Below, one piece after another: positions 7,698-14,500 of a stretch of 17,705 nt of DNA. The notes below the pieces were generated by a model, which saw only the letters and a list, made by a program, of their open reading frames with translations, ran no database searches and was not told the DNA's origin. Within the stretch, counting starts at the first letter, position 1; each line of letters starts with the position of its first letter. Position numbers and translations under genes: made by a program. Source of the DNA: an uncultured Lachnospiraceae bacterium (GTDB taxonomy: Bacteria > Bacillota > Clostridia > Lachnospirales > Lachnospiraceae). The DNA lies in assembly GCA_947653315.1 (NCBI GenBank), contig CANTGP010000011.1, positions 1-17,705 of the forward strand. Reading direction: 5' to 3'.

Positions 7698-7714
7698 TGT
7701 TACAAAATTGTTAA
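7698..7714 (+). promoter_or_regulatory. WalR(YycF)-like box in the leader of the cell-wall hydrolase
   Basis: The plus strand reads TGTTAC-AAAAT-TGTTAA, an exact fit to the WalR consensus TGTWAH-N5-TGTWAH. It lies about 16 bases downstream of the -10 of the hydrolase promoter and is inverted relative to the gene. In Bacillus subtilis, boxes downstream of the promoter go with repression and boxes upstream go with activation. The leader is AT-rich, so a chance match is possible. Confidence 0.4.
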
Positions 7715-7729
7715 TTTTATTACACAAAC

Positions 7730-7758
7730 ATAATATCAAATGAAACAGCTATTGTCAA
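7730..7758 (-). promoter_or_regulatory. Strong sigma-A-type promoter of the cell-wall hydrolase gene
   Basis: On the minus strand TTGACA (7758-7753, perfect) and TATTAT (7735-7730) are separated by 17 bases. The leader to ATG 7624 is about 100 bases. A further TTGACA (7769-7764) and a related CTTGGACA upstream form 11-bp-spaced direct repeats of ACTTGACA. The promoter lies only 46 bases after the proC stop, and no intrinsic terminator is visible between them. Confidence 0.75.
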
Positions 7759-7803
7759 GTTTATGTCAAGTTGTCCAAGTTTATACCATTTTTAGTAATT
7801 ATT

Positions 7804-8598
7804 TCATAACAGGCGCGATTTCTCCACACATGCTTCCAGCGCTTCCATCACCGCCGCCCGCATCCCGTTCCGCTCCAAGGCTTTTACGCCCTCGATGGTT
7901 GTCCCGCCCGGAGAGCAGACCATGTCCTTCAGTTCACCCGGATGCAGTCCCGTTTCCAAAACCATTTTTGCGCTTCCAAGCACCGCCTGCGCGGCAAACC
8001 CATACGCCTGCTTCCTCGGCATTCCCGCCTGTACCGCACCGTCTGCCATGGCTTCGATAAACATAAAAACAAATGCGGGAGAACTGCCGCCCACTGCGCC
8101 CGCGGCATCCATCAGACGTTCCGGGATGGCATATGCCTTTCCGAAACTCCCTACCATTTTCATGCAAAATTCCACATCTCCGTCTGCAGCCAGTCCGTTC
8201 CCGCACACCGCCGTACAGCCTTCCCCCACAAGCGCCGGGGTGTTCGGCATACAGCGTACCAGTTTTACCGGCCTGCCGAATTCCTTTTCCATCCATTCCA
8301 TCGTTTTTCCCGCCGCAATGCTGATGACCAGTCGGTTTCCGTCCACCGCATCCTTGATTTCCCCAATGACTTCCGGAAGGAAAACAGGTTTCACGGCAAG
8401 CACAAGCACATCCGCCTCCTCCGCCACCTGCCGGTTACCGGCCGCCGTCACGATTCCGTATTCTTCCTCCATCCGCTTACGCGTAGCCTCCGTCTTCGCC
8501 GAACCGATGATTTCCCCCGCCGTCACGATCCCCTGTTTCAGCATACCCCCAATCATTGCCTTCGCCATATTCCCAAGTCCGATAAAACCTATTTTCAT
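7804..8598 (-). CDS. proC: Pyrroline-5-carboxylate reductase
   Basis: It catalyses the last step of proline synthesis, reducing 1-pyrroline-5-carboxylate with NAD(P)H in the cytoplasm. The 264-residue length is normal. The N-terminal Rossmann domain has GLGNMA (7-12) and AVKP (68-71), followed by RCMPNTP (115-121). The C-terminal helical dimerisation domain has GSSPAF (171-176) and the family signature around DMVCSPGGTT (225-234). All expected motifs are present. The ATG at 8598 is preceded by AAGGAG 12 bases upstream and a second purine run closer in. It follows the RNA methyltransferase gene by 103 bases in the same direction without a visible terminator, so the two may be one transcript. 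No proA or proB is in the window. Confidence 0.95.
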   Translation of the reverse strand: MKIGFIGLGNMAKAMIGGMLKQGIVTAGEIIGSAKTEATRKRMEEEYGIVTAAGNRQVAEEADVLVLAVKPVFLPEVIGEIKDAVDGNRLVISIAAGKTMEWMEKEFGRPVKLVRCMPNTPALVGEGCTAVCGNGLAADGDVEFCMKMVGSFGKAYAIPERLMDAAGAVGGSSPAFVFMFIEAMADGAVQAGMPRKQAYGFAAQAVLGSAKMVLETGLHPGELKDMVCSPGGTTIEGVKALERNGMRAAVMEALEACVEKSRLL

Positions 8599-8637
8599 TT
8601 TCCCATCCTGCTCCTTTCCTTATCTGTTTCCCGATTC

Positions 8638-8679
8638 GTTTTCCTGACTCCTTATTCCTTATTCCACATTCCGTATTCC
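8638..8679 (-). repeat. Degenerate 7-bp tandem repeat upstream of proC
   Basis: On the minus strand six 7-base units follow each other: GGAATAC, GGAATGT, GGAATAA, GGAATAA, GGAGTCA, GGAAAAC. The first two bases are constant and the region is purine-rich. It lies in the leader between the methyltransferase gene and proC. It resembles a decayed microsatellite; a role in expression is possible but not shown. Confidence 0.6.
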
Positions 8680-8701
8680 GCGCACCGCATCCCGTTTCAC
8701 G

Positions 8702-9520
8702 TCACATTTTTCCGCTCCCTCCCCGTCTCCGCTGCCCCTCCGCCGCATAAAGAAGCAGTGCCGATGCCACCGCCGCATTCAGGGACTCTAACCGGCCCCC
8801 CATCGGAATACGGATATAGGTATCCGCCAATCCTGCCGTCTCCTCCGTCAGCCCGTTTCCCTCATTCCCGATTAAAAAAGCGGCAGGGGCACGGTAATCG
8901 CACTCATCGTAACATTTCTCTCCCTTCAAATGCGCCGCATAAATCCCCACCCCCATTTCCTTTAACTGCCGCACCGCTGCACGGATATCTTCCGCATACA
9001 GAAACGGCACACGGTAAACCGAACCCATGGTTGCCCGCACCGTCTTCGGATTATAAACATCCACCGTATCGCGGCTCATCAGAATCCCGCTCACTCCCGC
9101 GCCCTCCCCGGTCCGTATCACCGTACCGAGATTTCCGGGATCCTGCAGATTTTCCAGCACGAGGAAAAGTGGAACCCTTCCGTTTTCCGTCATTTCCCCC
9201 AGCGTATATACCGGCTGCCTGACCACGCAAAGAATCCCCTGCGGCGACTGCGTATCCGACATCTTCGCAAACACTTCCCCCGACACCGTTTCGTAAGCGC
9301 AGCGCTTTAGTTTATCCGCCAGAATACCCTTTTCCGCTTCCGCGCAAAATACCTCCCCGAATCCTTCCGACACATAAACTTCCTCCAGCATTGCTTCCGG
9401 CGCTTCCAAAAACATTTTGATGCCTTCCACCACAAAAACGCCCTCTTTTTTCCGCTCGCCCGCCTTTTTATTCAACTGGACAATTCGTTTCACTTTTTGG
9501 TTCGTCACACTGGTTATCAT
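8702..9520 (-). CDS. SpoU/TrmH-family RNA 2'-O-methyltransferase
   Basis: It is expected to transfer a methyl group from S-adenosylmethionine to a ribose 2'-OH of rRNA or tRNA. The 272-residue protein has an N-terminal RNA-binding (SpoU_sub_bind) domain (about 25-100, starting VFVVEGIKMFLEA) and a knotted SPOUT domain with motif 1 NLQDPGNLGTVIRT (124-137), motif 2 LIGNEGNGL (216-224) and motif 3 IPMGGRLESLNAAVA (238-252). The layout is that of RlmB and the Firmicutes YsgA-like proteins; the target nucleotide cannot be deduced. The ATG at 9520, giving MITSVTNQKVKR, is chosen because the family typically begins this way, GGGGG and AAGGA lie just upstream, and the longer frame to 9646 runs through block B repeats. 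No clear promoter was found upstream. Confidence 0.93.
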   Translation of the reverse strand: MITSVTNQKVKRIVQLNKKAGERKKEGVFVVEGIKMFLEAPEAMLEEVYVSEGFGEVFCAEAEKGILADKLKRCAYETVSGEVFAKMSDTQSPQGILCVVRQPVYTLGEMTENGRVPLFLVLENLQDPGNLGTVIRTGEGAGVSGILMSRDTVDVYNPKTVRATMGSVYRVPFLYAEDIRAAVRQLKEMGVGIYAAHLKGEKCYDECDYRAPAAFLIGNEGNGLTEETAGLADTYIRIPMGGRLESLNAAVASALLLYAAEGQRRRGGSGKM

Positions 9521-9534
9521 ATTACCCCCGTTCC

Positions 9535-9772
9535 TTTTTCCCCTACCCGCCGCGCGTCCCGTGCGCCGCTCTAACGGCATATTCCTTTGCACGGGACTGT
9601 ACAATCGAGAAGGGGAAAATTTTTTCCCTACTCGCGCGCCGGGCACCCGCCGGCTTCGCCGGCATCTTCCTTTGGGTGCCCGTGTGCAATCGAGTAGGGA
9701 AGGACATCTTCCCTACTCACCGCGCGTCCCGTGCGCCGCTTTAGCGGCATATTCCTTTGCACGGGACTGTGC
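9535..9772 (-). repeat. Block B: three tandem nested-hairpin repeats between pfkA and the methyltransferase gene
   Basis: Each unit has an outer stem, a middle stem and an inner hairpin. Unit 1 (9536-9619): outer TTTTCCCCT/AGGGGAAAA, middle GTCCCGTGC (9556-9564)/GCACGGGAC (9589-9597), inner hairpin 9565-9578. Unit 2 (about 9625-9701): outer TTCCCTACTC/GAGTAGGGAA, middle CGGGCACCC/GGGTGCCCG, inner GCCGGC-TTC-GCCGGC. Unit 3 (9709-9772): same middle stem as unit 1, inner GCCGCT-TT-AGCGGC, right outer arm replaced by the pfkA terminator. The stems differ between units yet stay paired, while unpaired segments are constant: AAAGGAA(G/T)AT on the minus strand and TGTRCAA on the plus. Arms of units 2 and 3 can also pair with each other (9692-9702 with 9708-9718). 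The middle copy is not a sequence copy of the others, which suggests selection on structure. Confidence 0.8.
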
Positions 9773-9804
9773 AAAAAACGAACCGGTGCTCTCCACACCG
9801 GTTC
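9773..9804 (-). terminator. Intrinsic terminator of pfkA
   Basis: On the minus strand a perfect 9-bp stem GAACCGGTG/CACCGGTTC (9804-9796 with 9788-9780) with a 7-base loop is followed, after one G, by TTTTTT (9778-9773). It begins 46 bases after the pfkA stop. It is the clearest intrinsic terminator in the window. Confidence 0.92.
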
Positions 9805-9850
9805 ATGTCATAACACTGTTCCCGTCTGCCAAACAGGTTCCATAGTCTTC

Positions 9851-10825
9851 CTACATGGACAGAGCCTTGCTCACCTCGTACTGGTATTCGGAAATACTCT
9901 TTTCCATTGCCAACGCTTCCTCAATATCAAAATCCTGGAATTCCCCATGCTGATAACCTACCACACGGTTCGTCTTGCCCTCGCAGAGAATATCCGCCGC
10001 ATACGCTCCCATAATGGATGCATAGAAACGGTCCTTACAGGTAGGATTACCGCCGCGCTGCATGTACCCCAAAATCGTCGCCCTGGTCTCAATCCCGGTC
10101 GCCGCCTCAATCCTCCTCGCCATGGAAGTGGAATGCCCGATTCCTTCCGCATTGATAATAATATGGTGCGTCTTTCCCCGCTTCCTGTTGCTGATAATAT
10201 TATTGATAATATTCTGCTCGTTATAATCATATTTTTCCGGAAGCAGGATATCCTCCGCTCCGTTGGCGACACCGCACCAAAGTGCGATATATCCCGCATT
10301 CCTTCCCATTACCTCAATAATACTGCACCTTTCATGGGAAGATGAAGTATCGCGCACTTTATCGATGGCATCCATCGCCGTATTGATTGCCGTATCAAAC
10401 CCGATGGTATACTCCGTACAGGTAATGTCCAAATCAATCGTACCGGGAACGCCGATGGTATTGATTCCCTTCCTCGAAAGCGCCTGCGCCCCACGGTAAG
10501 AACCGTCGCCCCCGATTACGACCAAACCGTCGATACCATGCTTCCTGCAGATTTCCACCCCTTTATCCTGCCCTTCTTCCGTCTTGAACTCCGAGCAGCG
10601 TGCCGTACCCAGTATGGTACCGCCCCTTTGGATGATATCGGCTACACTCCATTTCTCCAAGTCTATGATTTCCTCATTCAAAAGACCCTGATAGCCCTTC
10701 TTAATACCTTTTACCTTGACACCGTTCGCAATCGCCTTCCTGACCACCGCACGGATTGCCGCATTCATTCCGGGCGCGTCTCCTCCGCTCGTCAACACGC
10801 CGATTGTCTTAATCTCTTTTGCCAT
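9851..10825 (-). CDS. pfkA: ATP-dependent 6-phosphofructokinase
   Basis: It phosphorylates fructose 6-phosphate to fructose 1,6-bisphosphate, the committed step of glycolysis. The protein is 324 residues. It carries the ATP loop GGDAPGMNAA (14-23), GGDGS (105-109) with glycine where PPi-dependent enzymes have aspartate, PGTID (127-131) with glycine where PPi enzymes have lysine, DTSSSHER (159-166), the substrate motif MGRNAG (173-178) and QRGGNP near the C-terminal end. ATP use is therefore likely. One difference from E. coli PfkA is TIDLD instead of TIDND at 129-133. The ATG at 10825 has GAGGTG 5 bases upstream. It has its own promoter and terminator, so it is probably monocistronic, although it follows dnaE. 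Confidence 0.96.
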   Translation of the reverse strand: MAKEIKTIGVLTSGGDAPGMNAAIRAVVRKAIANGVKVKGIKKGYQGLLNEEIIDLEKWSVADIIQRGGTILGTARCSEFKTEEGQDKGVEICRKHGIDGLVVIGGDGSYRGAQALSRKGINTIGVPGTIDLDITCTEYTIGFDTAINTAMDAIDKVRDTSSSHERCSIIEVMGRNAGYIALWCGVANGAEDILLPEKYDYNEQNIINNIISNRKRGKTHHIIINAEGIGHSTSMARRIEAATGIETRATILGYMQRGGNPTCKDRFYASIMGAYAADILCEGKTNRVVGYQHGEFQDFDIEEALAMEKSISEYQYEVSKALSM

Positions 10826-10864
10826 ACCTACACCTCTTTACACCTCGAATACTGGAACAATTCT

Positions 10865-10893
10865 ATTTTACCTTGTTTGCGTACGGTTTTCAA
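10865..10893 (-). promoter_or_regulatory. Sigma-A-type promoter of pfkA
   Basis: On the minus strand TTGAAA (10893-10888) and TAAAAT (10870-10865) are exactly 17 bases apart. Transcription would start near 10858, giving a leader of about 32 bases with GAGGTG as ribosome site. The promoter is directly downstream of element C in the direction of transcription. Confidence 0.78.
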
Positions 10894-10940
10894 TATATTT
10901 TTGCCAGATTGGAAAAGTTGGGGGAGGGGGAGGGGCGGAC

Positions 10941-11227
10941 GCACGGGCGGAAGGGCTTTGCGGGGCGGCGGCAGCGGGCTTGCCTGTTACGGATTTTCCG
11001 TGCACTTATTTCGGCGGGTTTTTCTAAACAGAATGGCGTGGGCTGTCACAGGCTGCGGGGCGCCCTCAAGCGGCATCCATGCCGCTTCGGGCTAAATCGG
11101 GCATCCTTGCCCGATTTCCCTTGGGTGTCCGCATTCTGTTAAGAAAAACTCCGCCGAAAACGAAGCACGGAAAATCCGTAACAGGCAAGCCCGCTGCCGC
11201 CGCCCCGCAAAGCCCTTCCGCCCGTGC
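10941..11227 (-). repeat. Element C: 287-bp inverted repeat with perfect 63-bp arms and a branched centre
   Basis: Bases 10941-11003 and 11165-11227 are perfect 63-bp inverted copies, very GC-rich. Pairing continues inward with small bulges (shared TTTCGGCGG, GTTTTTCT and AACAGAATG words), then a closing stem (about 11055-11065 with 11123-11132) and two side-by-side hairpins: 11068-11087 and 11094-11117 (10-bp arms, 4-base loop). As DNA or RNA this forms a long rod with a branched head. Read on the minus strand, the 5' flank is TATACACAGCA and the 3' flank TGCGTCCGCC, both shared with element D. It encodes no protein and carries no transposase. It lies between dnaE and the pfkA promoter. Confidence 0.88.
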
Positions 11228-11387
11228 TGTGTATACATGAATGTAATATATGAGTATACGTAATAGTGATATATGTTCTACGCGGTTTCAAGGGTTTTCT
11301 TCTTTGTAAACATCTGCCCTTCCCACTATTTTCTTCACAAAAGACACAAATCCACTCCGCTCCGCCATGTCATTATCATTATACACA
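11228..11387. other. Gene-free AT-rich spacer between elements C and D
   Basis: This 160-base stretch separates two oppositely oriented structured elements. It contains two GTATAC hexamers near element C. I see no supported coding frame, no RNA gene, and no -35/-10 pair with convincing spacing on either strand. Confidence 0.5.
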
Positions 11388-11503
11388 GCAACGGAACGGG
11401 CGTTTGCTGCCGTCCTCCCCTCCCACCAAAACCAGCCGTCCATTCCGGGACAGACCGGGAGACAGGCGTAGACGAAGACGGCGGCAAACGCCCGTTCCGT
11501 TGC
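11388..11503 (+). repeat. Element D: inverted repeat with 27-bp arms, just after dnaE
   Basis: Bases 11388-11414 and 11477-11503 are inverted 27-bp copies with one difference (T11408 facing G11483), a G-U pair on plus-strand RNA and an A-C mismatch on minus-strand RNA. The 62-base interior shows only short pairings. Read on the plus strand, the 5' flank is TATACACAGCA and the 3' flank TGCGTCCCCC, matching element C read on the minus strand, so D and C are inverted relative to each other. It lies 23 bases after the dnaE stop and could stall or end dnaE transcripts, but there is no U-run. Confidence 0.82.
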
Positions 11504-11530
11504 GTCCCCCACCTACGTCCCCCCACCTAC
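11504..11530. repeat. Tandem duplication spanning the dnaE stop codon
   Basis: GTCCCCCACCTAC (11504-11516) is followed directly by GTCCCCCCACCTAC (11517-11530), the same word with one extra C. The second copy contains the dnaE stop codon (11529-11527 on the minus strand). The duplication joins the gene end to element D and may record a slippage or insertion event there. Confidence 0.75.
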
Positions 11531-14500
11531 GTCACCTTCACGTTTTCCTCGCCGTAAAGTGCCGTCAGTTTATCCAACAAATCCTTATCCGCCCTCACAT
11601 TACGGTTGGGCGGCAAATTCTTCACCGCTTTCGGGTTCTCCACATAGATGCATACGCTGTCCCTGCCGTCCGACTGTGCCAACTGCGCAAAAAGCCCGCT
11701 TTCCGCCTTCTCATAGGCTTCCTTGGACGGAAATTTAATCCAGAGTTTCCTGCTGATTTCATCAAAACCCGTAATCCGTTCGCAGATCAGTTTTCCGTCC
11801 TTTTCTTCTTCCACGGATACCCGTCCGCGGATGAACACCTTATTGTCCTCCATAAGCTGCGCCGAATGCCGCTCGTAATCCTTCGGGAATACGATGACCT
11901 CCACGCTCCCAAGCAAATCTTCCACCTGCAGGAACGCCATAATCTTGTCGTTTTTCGTATACTTTATTTTTTTATCGGCGATAATGCCTCCTATGGTGGC
12001 AGACTGCCCGTCCCTTACGGCGGTAGCTCCCGTTTCTTCGTCAAGCAGGAAATCCTTCGTGGTGTTTGTGGTATTCTTCTTCCACAGTTCCTCGTATTCC
12101 TCCAACGGATGCCCGCTGATGTAAACGCCCAACACCTCTTTTTCAAATCCGAGAAGCATTTCCTTGGAATATTCGCCGACATCCGGCATCCGGATTTCAA
12201 ATTCCGCTTTCTGTTCCTCGGATACCAAATCGAAAAGGGATATCTGTCCGGCAAGGTTGTTTTTCTTATCCTGCTGGATGCGGTCCATAATCTGCACATA
12301 GACACTCATGAACTGCTTACGGGTTCCCCCAAGGCTGTCCAGCGCGCCTGCCTTAATGAAATTTTCCACCGCCCTCTTATTCACTTCCTTATCGGCTACC
12401 CTTGTGATAAAGTCCTTCAGGTTTTTAAATGGCCCGAAGGTTTCCCGTTCCTCCACAATGGCATCGATAATGGGACGCCCCACGCTCTTTATCGCCGTCA
12501 GTGCATAGCGTATGCCGCCTTCCGTCACCGAAAACCCGGCTTCCCCGCCGTTAATGTCCGGCGGAAGGATGGCGATGCCCATGCTCCGGCAGGTCATGAT
12601 ATATTCCGATACTTTGCTGGGGAAATCGATGACGGAAGTCAAAAGCGCCGCCATAAATTCCACCGGATAATAGTATTTTAAATATGCGGTCTGATAGGAA
12701 ACCACCGCATAACATGCCGCATGGGATTTATTAAATGCATATTTGGCAAAATCCATCATTTCCGCATAAATCTGTTTCGCCGTGCTCTCCCCGATGCCGT
12801 TGGCAATGCAGCCCGGAACCCCTTCTTCCTCGTTGCCGTATACGAAGTTATCCCGCTCTTTCTCCATGACCGCCTGTTTCTTCTTGCTCATGGCACGGCG
12901 CACCAAATCGCTGCGTCCCAGCGTGTATCCGCCCAAATCCCGCACAATCTGCATCACCTGTTCCTGGTATACGATGCATCCGTAGGTCGGGGATAAAATC
13001 GGCTCCAACTGCGGACAGGAATAAGTGATTTCCCCGCCGCTGTTCTTTCCTTTTACATATTTCGGAATAAAGTCCATGGGACCCGGACGGTACAGGGAAA
13101 TCCCGGCTATGATGTCCTCTAAGCTCTGCGGTTTGAGTTCCTTCATGAAATTCTTCATGCCGCCGCTTTCCAACTGGAACACACCGTCCGTGCGCCCCGT
13201 TCCTATGGATGCCAGCACCGCCCGGTCATCATAATCAATCTGTCCCATGTCCAAATGGATACCCCTGTATTTTTCCACGTAATGGGCGGCGTTTTGGATA
13301 ACGGTCAGGGTACGCAGACCGAGGAAATCCATTTTTAACAATCCGAGTTCCTCTATGGTGGTCATGGTAAACTGGGTCGTAACGGAACCGTCGCTGCCTC
13401 TGGAAAGCGGGACGAATTCCTCCGCAGGCTTACTGCAGATCACCACTCCCGCCGCGTGCATGGACGTATGGCGGGGCAGCCCTTCCAGCCTCCGGCTCAT
13501 GTCAATCAGGTTTTTCACCTGCTCGTCCTGCTCATACATCTTACGCAGCTCCGGATTCACGGATAATGCCCGGTCAATCGTAATGTTTAATTCATTGGGC
13601 ACCAGTTTCGCAATGGAATCCACATAAGCATACGGCAAATCCATCACCCTGCCCACGTCCCGGATAACGCCCTTCGCCGCCATGGTACCGAAAGTAACGA
13701 TCTGCACCACCTTGTCCGCACCGTATTTCCGCCCCACGTAATCAATGACTTCCTGCCGTCTCTCAAAACAGAAATCAATATCGATATCCGGCATGGACAC
13801 ACGCTCCGGGTTCAGGAACCGCTCAAACAGCAGGTTATACTTAATCGGATCGATATCGGTAATCCGGAGACAGTAAGAAACGATACTGCCCGCCGCAGAC
13901 CCCCGTCCCGGACCCACCATGATATCGTTGCTTTTGGCATAATTGATAAAATCCCATACGATCAGGAAATAGTCCACATATCCCATTTCACGAATCACAT
14001 TCAGTTCATAATCCAGCCGTTCCAGCAGTCCCTCTTTCGTCATTCCTTCCGGAATCTTCCCCGCGGACGGTTCTTTCCCGGCTCCCGCATGTTCCGGCAT
14101 ATCCGTCTTCGGCAGTACCTCCGCATCCGATGCCGCACAGCCTTCCGACTCCTCATCCGACTTCACTCCCGCCGGTACCTCCTCATCCGCCACCCGGTCC
14201 GCCTTTAACGGCGCGTCATTTCCGACCGGCGGCGCCGTCCCCGCCGATACCCCGTATCTCTCATACAGCCCGTCATAGCACAGTTTATTCAAATATGTCC
14301 AGGAATCATATCCTTCCGGCACTTCAAAATGCGGCAGCTTCGTCACGCCGAATTCGATTTCCACATGGCAGCGGTCGGCAATTCTCTGGGTATTTTCCAC
14401 CGCTTCCCACGCATAGGGAAACAACCCCTTCATTTCCTCCTCGCTCTTGACGTAATACTGCCCGCCTTCGTACCGCATACGGTCTTCGTCCGCCAGTTTC

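Noticed and set aside
7942-9222. A 426-codon plus-strand frame across proC and the methyltransferase gene
   Set aside because: Both underlying minus-strand genes have complete family motifs; the plus-strand translation is Pro/His/Ser-rich and crosses the repeat-bearing gap.
9521-9646. A 42-residue N-terminal extension of the RNA methyltransferase
   Set aside because: This DNA is part of block B, and the family normally starts near MITSVTNQKVK, which has its own upstream purine-rich site.
9551-9774. CRISPR array, because of repeated 50-base units
   Set aside because: Only three units, with nested self-complementary structure, changing stems and no equal-length unique spacers; no cas genes nearby.
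11218-11240. TATACA at the flank of C and D as a -10 promoter for an RNA starting at the hairpin
   Set aside because: The hexamer is well placed, but no -35 or extended -10 is present at the right distance in either copy; kept only as a shared flank word.
10941-11503. Elements C and D as the two ends of one insertion sequence
   Set aside because: The 160-base DNA between them has no transposase frame, and each element is a complete inverted repeat in itself with its own pair of flanks.
11266-12681. A 471-codon open frame on the plus strand opposite the end of dnaE
   Set aside because: It lies antisense to well-conserved dnaE coding sequence, passes through element D, and its translation is rich in His, Arg, Phe and Leu without any recognisable domain. 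It is a reading-frame shadow.
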